Positions 11,505 through 23,658 of a stretch of DNA of 64,000 nt are shown in pieces. The notes beneath the pieces are model-generated. The model was not told where the DNA came from and ran no database searches. It saw nothing but the letters and a program-made list of their open reading frames with translations. Every line of letters starts with the position of its first letter. Within the stretch, counting starts at the first letter, position 1. The DNA is taken from NCBI RefSeq assembly GCF_002127325.2, contig NC_035433.2, forward strand, positions 16,480,611 to 16,544,610, given 5' to 3'. Source of the stretch: Helianthus annuus. Taxonomy: Eukaryota; Streptophyta; Magnoliopsida; Asterales; Asteraceae. The translations under genes were made by a program, and so were the position numbers.

Positions 11505-12690
11505 ATGCCTCCTCGACGCGAACACCAGATAGCAACTGCCGAGCTGGCAGAAATTATTGCACAGTAGATGGCTGCCCAATTCCCAAATCTCTTTGCTCAA
11601 TGAAACCAAGCCAACAACAACAACAATGGTACATGCAATTTCAAGAACTTTAACTCGGCTAAACCACTCAAGTTTAGTGGTTCTGAGGGAGCAACTGGGC
11701 TTCTTCAATGGTTCGAGAGCATCGAGAATACTTTTCGCCACGTGCAGTGTCCGGATAATCGCAAGGTCGAGTTTTCTTCGAGCGTGTTTCAGAAGAGGGC
11801 TCTTACATGGTGGAATGGGGTAATGAGAGACTGTGGTGCAGAAGTTGCTCTAGCGCAGACATGGGCTGAACTAAGAGCTCTTATGATGAGGGAGTTTTGT
11901 CCTCGTCATGAGCAACGAGCGTTGGAGAAAGAGTTTGATGATTTGAAGCAAGACAGTGGCGAGCACAGGGCGTATACTGATAGGTTTGAGGAGTTGAGTC
12001 TGCTTTGCCCGACTATGGTCGCCCCACTCGACAAGGCTATCGAAAGGTACATCGACGGCCTGCCTGACTCGGTACAAGACATTATTACTGGTAGCAACCC
12101 TACCACATTCCGTCAGGCAATCGAGTTATCAGCGACATTGACTGAGTCGCAGATTCGGAAGAATAAATTACACAGGAAGGGTGACAAGGGCAAGAAACAG
12201 TCGTCTGACAAGGAAGATAGCAAGAAAGGTCAAAACAAGAATGGAAGGGATTCTGGTTCATCGAAAAGGGGAAAGAAGCGTAAGGCTTCCCAAAACTATG
12301 CTGTCACTGCCCAAGCTAACCAGGCAGCTCCCAACCAAGCCGCATAGCCTCCAGCAAAGAAGCCCTATTCAGGAAGTGCACCTTTGTGCAATCGATGCAA
12401 CAGTCACCATCAGCCGCAACATCAGTGCCGTTTCTGTACTAACTGTGGGAAGTCAGGTCATCTTGCCGATGTTTGTCGGTTTGCTCAAAATCGCGCAGTT
12501 CAGAACCCTGCTCAACAAGTTGCTCAACAACAGGGTCAAGCTGCACGACCACAATACCCACCAGGTGCTTGTTATAACTGTGGGGATCTGACCCATTACA
12601 GAAACCGGTGCCCAAGACTAGCCAACCAGAATCAGAATGCAAATCAGAATCAGGCTCAGGCTCGAGGGCGAGTCTTCAACATGAATGCTC
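11505..12690 (+). pseudogene. gag: Element A gag (three premature stops)
   Basis: Starts at ATG 11505 (MPPRRE). In-frame stops fall at codons 21 (11565), 33 (11601) and 281 (12345), but the frame otherwise stays open into pol. Capsid region has LTWWNGVM and LLCPTMVAPLDKAIERYIDGLP motifs. A lysine/serine-rich basic linker follows (12170-12290), then three zinc-knuckle clusters: CNRCNSHHQPQHQC, CTNCGKSGHLADVC and CYNCGDLTHYRNRC. At least one stop (CAG to TAG type) fits decay after insertion. Part of a single gag-pol frame with protease downstream; no intron is seen at the position used in B. Confidence 0.88.
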
Positions 12691-13070
12691 AAGAGGCACA
12701 AGCAGACAATGAAGTGGTGAACGGTACGTTCTTTATTAATAATCAGCCTGCATCTGTTCTTTTTTATTCGGGTGCCGACAAGAGTTTTGTGTCATTGTCT
12801 TTTGAGCCAATGTTTCGCGTGTCTAGAACGAAACTAGGTAAACCTTTGACAGTAGAGGTTGCCAGTGGTGAACCCATTGTTCTTAATTCTGTTCTTCGCA
12901 ACTGCCAGTTGAACCTTAACGACCATATTTTTCCTATTGACCTCACGCCAATGCAACTTGGAAGCTTCGACGTTATAGTGGGTATGGATTGGTTATCCAA
13001 GCATCGCGCAGAGATAGTTTGTTCTGAGAAGATTGTTCGTGTGCCGCTGTCGGCAGGCGAGATCCTATAG
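12691..13070 (+). pseudogene. Element A aspartic protease, catalytic Asp lost
   Basis: In frame with gag. The active-site motif, normally DTGA(D/S), reads Tyr-Ser-Gly-Ala-Asp at 12765-12779, so the catalytic aspartate codon is now TAT. Downstream the typical QLGSFDVIVGMDWL flap region is intact. The frame ends in a TAG at 13068, after which RT continues in the same frame. The enzyme would normally mature Gag-Pol; this copy should be inactive. Confidence 0.88.
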
Positions 13071-13705
13071 GTTCGTGGTGAGAAGCCTGCCGGTGGTCTC
13101 AAACTCATGTCTTGTTTTAAAGCACGGAAGTATCTACGGAAGCACTATGTGGCATTTTTGGCACATGTTGTAGCAGATAAGGGCAAGGGTAAGTCTATCC
13201 AAGATATTCCTGTTGTACGAGATTATTCTGAAGTATTTCCTGAAGAGTTACCTGGTCTACCCCCAGCACGCCAAGTAGAGTTCCGTATTGATCTCCTACC
13301 TGGTGCAAATCCCATTGCCAGAGCTCCATACCGTCTTGCACCGTCTGAGATGCAAGAGTTATCTAAGCAGCTTCAGGAGCTCTCTGACAAAGGTTTTATC
13401 CGTCCTAGCTTTTCACCTTGGGGTGCTCCCGTTCTTTTTGTCAAGAAGAAGGATGGATCTTTTAGGATGTGTATCGATTATCGTGAGCTTAACAAGCTTA
13501 CCATCAAGAATCGATATCCCCTACCTCGCATTGATGATCTCTTTGATCAATTGCAAGGCGCTTCTTATTTTTCAAAGATTGATCTGCGATCTGGATATCA
13601 TCAACTCCGTGTGCATGAAGAAGATATTCCCAAGACAGCGTTCCGCACTCGCTATGGACATTATGAGTTTACAGTCATGCCATTCGGTTTGACTAATGCT
13701 CCTGC
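13071..13705 (+). pseudogene. Element A reverse transcriptase, N-terminal part
   Basis: In frame with protease after the stop at 13068. Shows the pre-RT linker ([13 protein letters not shown]), [19 protein letters not shown] fingers motif, [22 protein letters not shown] (palm, first catalytic Asp region) and [19 protein letters not shown]. It is cut exactly there by element C. The remainder resumes at 27257 after one TSD copy, and the codon GCT is restored by removing C. Confidence 0.92.
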
Positions 13706-16453
13706 TGTCACACCCCGATTTTCCACGTGTCACCGGTGGGCCCGGTGGGGAGTATCGTGACGTCATGGTTGGCAACATAATAGTCAAACAACACAATATT
13801 ATTAAGCACAGCGGAAGCAATTAAAATATAATACAACCCAATTTATTATTGTAATATCAACTATCACAATATTCGGGAGCTTATCCACAGAAGGATCGAA
13901 CATAAAATGGAAACAATAGTTCAACAGACTTCAGGCATCTTAAGCTTGCGAAACTCTTTATTGATGCTAAGGAGACAATCCAGCCAATTACGTTTAGTAC
14001 CTGCATTTAGTCTTTTTGGGAAAATACGTCAGTTTACACTGGTAAATACAATCAACTGACTCATTTTGGAAAATGATTTAAAAATTAGTTTGGATGCACA
14101 TGGCATAAATGTTTTTATAATTTGATTAAAGTGCACAGAGGCAAGATTAATCTTTTTATTAACTTGGGAGAATTATTTAATATTATAATCTTGTGAACGA
14201 ATTACATGTTACTTATGTGTTCAGTAGCCCGGATCTAGTCCGGGTTAAAGATCAATAGACACACCACATAATTGAGTTATACACGGACGGTGTACGCCTA
14301 CACGCCGTGCTCAGGTCGTGGCCAATCTCGTAAGATGATGCCAAGGATATCCGGGACATGGTCATTAACTCCCCAAAGGCTGTAAAGTAAACAAGACTGT
14401 TTAAACGAGCCGATCAAATTATTCAACAACCCACTAAGCGTGGAGATTTGATGCTCGATCAAGCGGTACGCTATGTACCGTAACCCAAGCCCGTATAGGG
14501 AAAATAAGTTAAAAGTATTTACCTGATTCAAAGTATAAATCACAATAAGCAAAATGCACGTAGCTTTTACTGGTTCTCCTAATCTGGAACGAAGGTTTAA
14601 TATAACCTATTAGAATACTAACGGGTCTTTTATTAAGCTTAAGCTTAGACCGACTAGTTTCAAAGATACGGTTCGTACGCACGATTAAGCGAAGACCGGA
14701 TAGAATGTGATTTAGACCCGACAAGTTCAGAGACTTGTTTAATGTGGGTTTATTATTCACATTCTGGATTTTGAGATGAAACCGATAAGGTTTGACCCGT
14801 GTCGGTTAATTTATGTAAACTTGTTACATAAACCGAACCGAACGCGTAAAATGCGTAACGGGTATCCGTAAGAGCCATATACAGGTTTCCTAAGTTAATA
14901 TGCTTCAAATATGTTGTGACATCAGTAGGATGTCTTTCATTATGCCCCGAACTAATTTAAACTCAAACTATGCCCCGTAGGGGTAGTCTGGTCGTTTTAA
15001 AGTTTGTAAAAGCGCTTAGATGTTTAACTGAGTTACTGGTCTGATGTAAACAGCAAACATACTCAATTTGATGAGTTATAACAGTAGGCTAAAGCATATA
15101 TGTGAAATTTATCATTTTTAACCAAACTATGCCCCGTAGGGGTATTTTGGTAATTTCACATAAGCCGAAAAGCTCAAAAACGAAGTCTGAGTTAATCAAC
15201 CTTTTCTTACTGTTAGAATATCATAATTTGCCTCATATATCAGTAGGTATCAACCCGAGTATGTTCAATATGATTTTAAAACATACTATGCGTTAAAAAC
15301 GCTAAATAAGACGATTAAAGGCCATTTCCGGGTTTGATACTTAAATCTGATATTTTTATATTTCCAGAAGGCTTAAAATAATTTATTTATTATATGTGGT
15401 CGGTAGCAAAAGGTTTGGAGTCGTTTCGATAAGTAAAACTCATTTTTATGGCCCGTAAGGGCAAACCGACAATTACCGGCTTAAGCCTACGACTACTAGT
15501 TATGCTCAGCCTAAAATTAATTAAAAATCTTTAAAAATGCCAAAATAATATATTACATCAGTGGGTATTAAGTTTGATACTAAAAAGTAGGCTTAACTAG
15601 GCTATACGCTAATTACGCCATTTTATTAACATAAAGCATTGATTTAGCGATATTGAGCATAACTCTTAATCTACAAGTCTAACTGATGTCAAACTTTGCA
15701 TACAAGTTTATATATCGGTAACTAAGGTTTCTACACTTTTACATTTTCATAAATCACGTTTTTAAGATAATAAGGGCATAACGGTCAACATATGAGCAAT
15801 TAACGGAAATATGCATATTAATTGGATAACTAGTGAACCAAGGTGCATAATCGTAGAGGGTTGTTCTAACATGTATCCTAATCCAATTAAAGCTCTGAGG
15901 CATTTCTAAAACATGCCTAAACGGGTCAGAACTGAAAGTCAAAGTGAAAGTCAAACTATGTGACTTTCGGTTCCGAACCGGGTCTAAACAGGAAATAGTC
16001 GGGTGGAACATGTTTAGACATGTTCTTACACTTATTACTAAGTTATAACAATGATCAAACAGGTTGTATATGTTCTAGATAGCTAATTATGCATAAATGA
16101 CATTTTAAGCATCCTGTTGACTTTTTAATTATATGTTTGACCCGACTTTTGACCTGGTTAGAGTGGTAATCAGGGGAAACCCTTTTGAGGTTTTATTACC
16201 CACATAAATACCAATCTATAACTACTTTTAATTCGAGGTATGACTGAGCCATTATTGACTAATCTCGAAGTCAAACCGTAATTGCGACGGTTTGACTTGT
16301 AGCTAATTAAACAAGCTAAACTCAAATAAAGAAGGACCAGTAGACTTACAAGAGTCCTATGCACGACTTTAGATCAGTTGGACCTGCTTGAGAGCTCCAG
16401 GAATGATCAAATCATGCAAATGAAGGTGTGAGAATGAATGTGACATTGGAGTG

Positions 16454-16466
16454 CCTTATATAGTGG
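16454..16466 (-). promoter_or_regulatory. TATA box of element C LTR
   Basis: Reads CCACTATATAAGG on the minus strand; duplicate at 26407-26419. Confidence 0.6.
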
Positions 16467-16646
16467 TTTCACCCACCATAAGTGATTGACAAACAAGTCT
16501 ACCATCAACCACAATCATCCAACACTTGTTACTAGTGTGTAGGGGGTGTTTTAGGGGCCAAGTGAGGTGGAAAGATCGATCAAAGGTGGAGTAACTTGGC
16601 TGTGGCAGACAAAGGATCATGCAAATCAAAGTTCTGTCCAGATATG

Positions 16647-16696
16647 GCAGTCGCGTAGCGCGACTGCCTGAGCCTATAAGCTCGCGCTACGCGAGC
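16647..16696. promoter_or_regulatory. Pair of perfect GC-rich palindromes upstream of the C TATA box
   Basis: First: arms GCAGTCGCG and CGCGACTGC around TAG. Second: arms GCTCGCG and CGCGAGC around CTA. They lie about 190-240 bp upstream of the TATA box in C orientation. Also present near 26600-26649. Confidence 0.75.
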
Positions 16697-17298
16697 ACCT
16701 CAGATCATCCAACAAACTTTGGTTAAATTGCAGTTTAGTCCCTGGCTCTTCAAACTTCGATTAGGCACTTGTTTATTGCATTTTGAGCCCTCGTAATTGA
16801 TCTATAAGGGCCTCAAGACATATACCCACTTTGTTAAGTCCCCAGGTAACTTTATTGTTACCCGAAAAGGCCTAACTTTCAACGTTGACGCTTTAACCCC
16901 TCGCACACGAATTCGATCATAACTTTCTCATACGTTAACGAAACTTTACGAAATTTAAATCGTGCATTCTAGTGAGCATGATTAACATTTACAAAGCTTC
17001 GGGTTTGTCAAAAGGTCACTCAGAGGTATATCTTTAAACATGTTGACACATTTAACCCCTGTAGTTTGTAATCTCTCACTTTTAGCTTCGTATGATCCAT
17101 GATTTATTCGTTTGAAGGTATGAGCATCACGTAGGGTTAATGTACATTATATTTATTCACAGTTGACACTTAGAATACGTATATTCACATACTTTCCATG
17201 TTTGTCAACTTTAGTCCTTCTATAATATTTCTTTCACACGTTCAAACTTTATGACACGTGTCAACACATTACAGGACGTGAATTTTCGAGGTGTTACA

Positions 17299-17312
17299 TC
17301 CTCACCCCCTTA
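17299..17312 (-). other. Polypurine tract of element C
   Basis: On the minus strand TAAGGGGGTGAGGA, directly before the LTR. Confidence 0.85.
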
Positions 17313-17333
17313 GAATAAATCTCGACCCGAGAT

Positions 17334-18550
17334 TTACTGAACTAAGTAAGGGTACTTTTCTTTCATCGTGGATTCAACCTCCCACGTGAATTCGGAACCT
17401 CTACGGGCATCCCATTTGACCTTAACAATAGGTACATGCTTCCTTCGAAGCTTCTTTACCTGTCGACCTTCAATCGACAAAGGTTTTTCCACAAACTCTA
17501 AGCTCTCATATATATGCACATCTGTATGTGGTATAACCAGTGATTCGTCAGCGAAACACTTCTTCAGATTGCAGATGTGGAACACATTGTGAATTCCACT
17601 GAGCTCTTCTGGTAAGTTTAACTTATAGGCAACTGACCTAATATGTTCGATAACCTCGAAAGGTCCTATGTATCTCGGGCTTAGCTTGCCTTTCTTACCA
17701 AACCGCATCACACCTTTCCAGGGTGACACTTTAAGTAGGACTTTGTCACCTATTTCGAAGTGAAAATCCTTACGCTTAGGATTAGCGTAACTCTTCTGCC
17801 TATCCCGGGCAGCTTTGAGACGGTCTCGAATCTAGACAATCTTGTCCGAGGTTTCGAACACTATCTCTGGTCCTGATAACTGGACGTCTCCAACTTCCGC
17901 CCAACAAACGGGCGATCTACACTTTCTACCGTATAATGCCCCAAAAGGCGCAGCCTTGATGCTGGTGTGGTAGCTATTGTTGTAGGAGAATTCGATTAAT
18001 GGTAGGTTCTTATCCCAACTACCACCCAAATCGATTGCACATGCACGTAGCATGTCTTCCAACGTTCGAATAGTACGCTCACTCTGACCGTCTGTCTGAG
18101 GATGGTAAGCCGTACTAAAATTCAAACATGTGCCCAAAGATTGCTGGAAACTCTTCCAAAAATGCGACGTGTACCTAGTATCTCTATCAGAGATAATAGA
18201 CACAGGTATGCCATGTAAGGCTACAATCTTATCAACGTAAAACTGGGCTAACATGTCGGAGCTATAAGTCTCCTTGATGGGTAAAAATGTGCTGACTTAG
18301 TCAGTCTATCAACTATAACCCATATTGTATCATTTCCTTTCCTGATCTTTGGTAACTTGGTAATAAAATCCATGGTTACCATTTCCCACTTCCACGTAGG
18401 AAGTTCAGGCTGTTGTAGCAAACCTGATGGTTTCTGATGCTCGGCTTTGACTTGCGCATGAGCCAAGCATTTAGCTACATAGGTGGCCACAGACTTCTTC
18501 AAGCCTATCCACCAATAGTTTGCCCTTAGATCCTGGATAGCTGATGGCAA
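17334..18550 (-). pseudogene. Element C integrase remnant
   Basis: The only coding homology in C. Reading on the minus strand from 18550: truncated HHCC finger (NYWW, then KCLAHAQ, where the second Cys of CxxC is His), core with [10 protein letters not shown] and [11 protein letters not shown] aspartates, then [19 protein letters not shown] glutamate. The C-terminal SH3-like region follows ([26 protein letters not shown]) and a tail ending EKYPYLVQ. A frameshift sits near 18250 and a stop near 17832, so three frames are needed. The N-terminal end breaks abruptly at about 18550 into non-coding sequence; the two zinc-binding histidines are gone. Confidence 0.88.
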
Positions 18551-20200
18551 ATTTCTAATCGTTGACTAATTAGGGTTGCGGCAATTAATGCGTAAGCAAA
18601 ATGAACCGTCTTTCTTATTTAACAATATCAACTCTCGGAATATCGAGTTAGGCTATATGAACCCTCTATTTAAAAGCTTAATTAATCAGGGTTTCGATTC
18701 TTCCAATGATGGTACTAGCCGTTATGGAGATTTCATAATAATGCAGTCTTAAATGGAGTATTAAAACTTAATTCTACCTGCCTTCCAGGAGGTGAGCAGG
18801 GAAAACTTATGAGAAGATAATCAAGGTATAAGGAGGCTACAGAGATTTTCCATATCTCAGGCTCCAGTTCATCCACCATTGCTCGTGTCAAATAAGTGAC
18901 ACCTTTATGTTACTAGTTCACGAATTCCTTAATCGGGAACATTTACTATGGAAAATTCCATTCTGGATATCTTCTTTGAATACTACTAGTCGACTTTAGT
19001 ACAATATGATCATTGGGATATCTTAGGGGTTCCATGTATTAAACCTCCATGCTAATCAGACATGGAAATAATCTATGGGACACACTAGGATACGCCAATC
19101 CTCATATGACACTTTTATCAACATAGTTTGGCATTCGCAGGCGATAGAAAACAATGAAAAAAATAATTAAAATAACATATGTTGTCGCACTCTATGCAAA
19201 GAAAGAGTGCTTTTAGATTTTCGGAAGGACTCCTTGCCGATCCATAATAAAAATTTTGCTAAGTTTATGGTTCATGAAGATTTATTATTGTCTGTATAAA
19301 AAAACAGGACACTTAGCAGATGTTATCATTGATAAATGATAAGGAAGTTTATTGTGCAAGTGCTTATATTAAATCAATAATGGAAGTTTCACAAACTAGG
19401 CACCTAGCTCAGTTGGCTAGGCGCGCGAAAGGTGCGGCCTAGACCCAGGTTCGACTCCGGGGACGGCCAATTCCACCATTTTTTTTTACGTTTAATTTTA
19501 ATTAATCGTACGGATACGTGTAATTATGAGAGTTGTCTCATAAGGAGTCTTGATAATTAATTGCTTCTTATCACCCACGATATGGGCTTGATTTTTCGAG
19601 GCAACCAATCGATTTTTATCACTTTATTGAGTCCTTATATTTAACGGAACTAGGACATCGGAAAAATGATTCTTTATGGATATAAAACATCCATCTAATA
19701 ATGCTGAAGCAGTCTCAGAGGTATACAGGCTTCTTACCGAACTTTCGTTGCTTTTTATTAAGCCTGTACTCGCTCTCTTTCTCAGATTTTTGGGAGTTAT
19801 CCTCCTTCTTTGGTTCATCCTTCATATTTGAAGTGTGAGCATAGCTCTCCTCATGAGTAATTTAACATGGTTTTGAATGAGATTTAGAGCGAGAAGTATT
19901 CAGCTCTTTGTATTGTCTCATGACCTTTTCCATGGTCCTTTCAATTGCTGCGTCAACCACAGCCCGATGATTAACTCCATTAATATTGAGGTTTACGTTT
20001 GTAGTTTTATCAACTTTCGTCGCCTTAATAGTGTTGCGACTTTCGTCTACCTCACCCGAGTTTTCCATACTCGAAACTTGGTACCAATCACCAAGATTTA
20101 CCCATTATTAGTCATCATCCTGATGACCTGACTTACATTAGCCACGGCATTCATAAACCGTATGGGCTATTCTGTTCCGAACATTCATAGCGAATGTTAT
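18551..20200. other. Element C internal non-coding region
   Basis: AT-rich, no domain recognised on either strand beyond the tRNA-like block at 19390. Predicted ORFs here are short and without recognisable motifs. Confidence 0.5.
19390..19461 (+). ncRNA. tRNA-like sequence (SINE head or degenerate tRNA)
   Basis: Shows a pol III A-box-like TAGCTCAGTTGG and a perfect B-box GGTTCGACTCC about 30 bp apart, ending GGACGGCCA. A T run follows at about 19480. The acceptor stem pairs poorly and the anticodon arm is unclear, so a functional tRNA is unlikely. A tRNA-derived SINE or old tRNA copy fits better. Confidence 0.45.
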
Positions 20201-20379
20201 TTTGAATGAAATTCCATTATATTTAGCCTAGGTCACAACTGGACCATCAATGGCATTCAAAGTTTGGAGCGAGTCCAATACTTGCTTGACCGGGGACCAT
20301 AATGTCACAACTGTCTTTGTCACAATTACGATTATAAATAGCTCAAGGGCTAGCCTTTCATGACTTCGGTTATATATTT

Positions 20380-20650
20380 TTATACATATATGGTATAGAA
20401 GCCTGTCGCGAGGGACGTAGAAAATATGGCATAAAGCCCAGTCATGAAGGACATAAATGATTATACGGCACGAAGGCCTTGTCACAAAGGACATTTAGAT
20501 ATGGCACAAACGGCCTTGTTATAAGGACATTCTTCAAATCTGGTACAAAGGCATGTCACCAGGAATGTTAACATTTAATAGGTCAACTTGTCACGAATGA
20601 CCAATTATAGCACATAGGCTTGTCCTGAATGACTTTAAAACATAACTCGA
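20380..20650. repeat. Degenerate 40-50-bp repeats with GTC/GAC stems in C
   Basis: At least six units of the form GGC-TTGTC-(4-6 nt)-GGACAT, for example CTTGTCACAAAGGACAT. TGTC and GACA arms are kept while loops vary (GCGAG, ATGAA, ACAAA, ACGAAT). Confidence 0.65.
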
Positions 20651-20699
20651 TGGTCTATTTTCAAGGACCTTAATTTATTAGCCGCAATCTTATTAGATT

Positions 20700-21740
20700 A
20701 GGGCTTCCAGGTTTGAACGTGGTTCTTCACCTTTGGACAGGGAGTCATGGACCACAATCGTCATCGTCTTGAAGGACGATTCATTTGGCAGAAAAGAAGC
20801 CAATCAACATCACTAATGGATGTTTATATATAACCATCGTATCTAATGACATTAGTCATGATCACATCGATCATATTGACTATTAGGTTTGGGTATAATC
20901 ACACCATTTTGACTAGGGGATCATAAAGATCACTACTATCGTTGTCTTACCGACACCAGAATAGGGTATAGCCCGTAGGCATTTCATCGCGAGGGATGTT
21001 AATATTATGCTCATCATACTGATGATACCAGTCAGGATCGCAACGAGTATAGATTATGGGGTTTGAGTATAGCTCACCCCTTTGGCAAAGAATCACAAAA
21101 GATTAAAATTGCCTCGTCTCGATTGGACAACATAATATAGTCCTTAGGCAAAACATCTCTAAGGATGTTGAAACTATTTTAATCATCGTATTGATGATTT
21201 TTGTCATGCTCGCATTGATCGTATCGACTATTAGGCTTGAGCATAGCTCACTACCTTGGACATGGAATCGTAACGATCACAATGTCTTTGTCACACATGG
21301 ACAATATAATATGGCCCATAGGCGAAACATCACTAATGGATGTTTATAATAGGTTCATCCTATTAGAAGATATAAGTCATGATTGCATTAATCATATTGA
21401 CTATTTTGGCTTGAGCATAGCTCACCACCTCAGACAAGGAATCATAAAGATAACAATGTCAATGTCTCAAATGGACAATATATTATAGCTCGTAGGCAAA
21501 AATCACTAAAGGATGTTAAATAATATTATCATCATATTAAATGATATTAGTCATGATCGCATTGAATCATGTAGACTATTATGTTTGGACATAGTCCAAT
21601 ATTTTAGACAGGAGGTCAAAGACCATCACTGTCGTTGTCTTATCGGACAACAAGTTTAGCCCGTAGGCACATCATCACTAACGGATGTTCCTAATATGAT
21701 CATCTTATAGGATGGTATAAGCCATGATTCCTAAATTTCT
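20700..21740. repeat. 174-bp tandem modules with conserved small hairpins in C
   Basis: An anchor hairpin recurs at 20715, 20888, 21063, 21237, 21411 and 21585, giving spacings of 173-175 bp. Each module also has a GCC-CGTA-GGC type hairpin (20970, 21138, 21312, 21487, 21660) and a CATC...GATG hairpin just after it. Units are highly diverged in sequence but keep period and pairing. Nothing coding is seen. Confidence 0.8.
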
Positions 21741-22759
21741 AGGTTTAGATAAGGGGATTGGAAGAATCCAATATAAGGATGACTGTTGTGATTTTCTCGA
21801 ATCACATTAGTCAAGAGTGCTAACACGTTCCTAGGTGTTAACAAGGATCTGAATTCCTTGAGCAGGTTTCACCATCTTGGCCGCGTAGGCCAGGTTTCAC
21901 CTTTAAGATTTCCTTTTAAACTGCTTACTGACAGGGAAGGAAGGATATTTATTTTATTCAGGATTTTTATCATAAATCCTAATTCATAAGTTAATAATAA
22001 TAGCACAGATGGCCTAGTCGCGTAGACAAGTTAAATTTATAAGCCATGATTTCAGAGAATCGCGGCATTAAGGTTTGAATCAAAGTTCATTACCTTTTTC
22101 CTGACAGGGAGCTGTAGGCTGCCACTGTCTTCAGTCTCAGAGGACATTAACTATAGCCCGTAGGCACTTCCCTTCTAAGGGATGTTTATTACAGAATTGC
22201 CCTTAGGGAAATTCATTAACCATGGTAAACAGAGACCATATTTGGTTAATTTATTATTCATATATTTATTTAGGATTTCTATTATAATTTATCCTAATTA
22301 TAAAACATTAACAGTTTTATCAGTGGCACCCAACGGCCTGGTCACATGGACATTTAATAAATTTTAAGCTATGATTTCAGAGAATCAAAGCATGAAAGTA
22401 TATTGGCACAATAGGCCTAGTCACATGGACAATTATAAATTATATGCTAGGATTTCAGAGAATCAAAGCATTTGAGGTTTGAACCTAGTTCATTAGCTTT
22501 ATCTGACAGGGAGTCTTTGCTACCACTGTCTTTTGGCTCATATGGAAATGAGCAGGGCCCGTAGGCATTATGTTACCACGTATGGTTAAAATATGATCAT
22601 CTTAATTAATGATGTAAACCCAGGATTCAGAGATCATTAAACTGGGTTAGGAATCTTTTGAAGAATCCTTTATAAAATGACGTGTGTGATTTTAAATGAA
22701 ATCACATCTGCCAGGAGTGTTAACATGTTTTAAGATGTTGACAGAGATCTGAATCTTTT
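21741..22759. repeat. Diverged continuation of the C modules
   Basis: Related modules at irregular spacing: the anchor hairpin recurs near 22073 and 22492 (TGAAC-CTA-GTTCA), each followed by GACAGGGAGT and a GCCCGTAGGCA hairpin (22156, 22559). Confidence 0.6.
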
Positions 22760-23125
22760 ACACAGGTCTTACCATCTTGACCCGGTCTTATAATTGACAC
22801 GAAGGCTAGGTTTCACTCTCAAGATTCTTAATTAATGATTTGAATCTTTTTAACAGGTCTTACCATCTTGGCCCGGTCTTATAATTGACCCGTAGGCTAG
22901 GTTTCACACTTAAGATTCTTAATTTAATGATTTGAATCTTTTTAACAGGTCTTACCATCTTGGCCCGGTCTTATAATTGACCCGTAGGCTAGGTTTCACA
23001 CTTAAGATTCTTAATTAATGATTAACGCAGAACAATTTTAAATTGAGGTGTTAATATGGATCTAAATCTAATTATGGAATTACCATCTTGGCCCGGTCTT
23101 AAAATGACACGTGGCTAGGTCTTGT
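22760..23125. repeat. About 92-bp tandem repeat in C, three good copies plus one degraded
   Basis: CAGGTCTTACCATCTTG starts at 22763, 22854 and 22946; a diverged fourth copy has TACCATCTTGGCCCGG at about 23081. Units include GGCTAGGTTTCAC. Confidence 0.85.
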
Positions 23126-23640
23126 CCTTTTTAGACTTTGCCATTTTATTATAATGGTAGATCTTATAAAAGAAATGTTATTTTACATTTATTTAATATT
23201 AATTGTTTAGAATGAAAGTTTAAACTTAATCATTCCATTATATAAAAATAAAAGTATAAAGTTGCCCCAAGCGGGACTTGAAAGGAATAATGTTGTCCTC
23301 GTAGGGACTGAATGATAATTATGTCCTTATAAGGACTAATAAGGAAACGATCTTCAATAAAAGGAGTTTCTTCTTCATTTTATTTCTGAATGCTTTCTCC
23401 TTGGATGCTCGTTTCATTCTAGCCGCGGTACGAAGCTCAGCATCTCAGGGCTCCGGGTGTGGAGAACTCCTATTACGGCTTCTTCGCTTGGCGACGTATC
23501 CAACAAAAATTTGAAAGTAAAAATTTCAAGATTAGGATTGAGAATATTCCTAAGTTAAGTCTAGACTCAGAAGGTTTAGATATGTGCAATTTTGTGTAAC
23601 TGAGATTAAACACTAAGGCTAGTGTTTAATTCACTCAGTG
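23126..23640 (-). other. Element C leader next to PBS
   Basis: Non-coding sequence between the repeat modules and the primer site; no gag start or domain found. Confidence 0.5.
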
Positions 23641-23658
23641 TTGGCTCTGATACCAACC
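23641..23658 (-). other. Primer-binding site of element C
   Basis: On the minus strand GGTTGGTATCAGAGCCAA, tRNA-Met type, adjoining the 5' LTR at 23659. Confidence 0.92.

Larger units (their letters stand above)
13706..17298 (-). repeat. Element C 3' LTR
   Basis: 3593 bp, TGTCACACCCC...GGTGTTACA on the plus strand. Contains repeated CCCCGTAGGGG palindromes (about 14975, 15131), a TATA box and two GC-rich palindromes. Short ORFs have no recognisable domain. Confidence 0.95.

Noticed and set aside
12764..13108. 114-codon minus-strand ORF opposite A protease
   Set aside because: Shadow of protease frame; not seen in H at the equivalent position as a conserved product.
19390..19461. Functional tRNA gene
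   Set aside because: Acceptor stem has several mismatches and no clear anticodon arm; kept only as tRNA-like.
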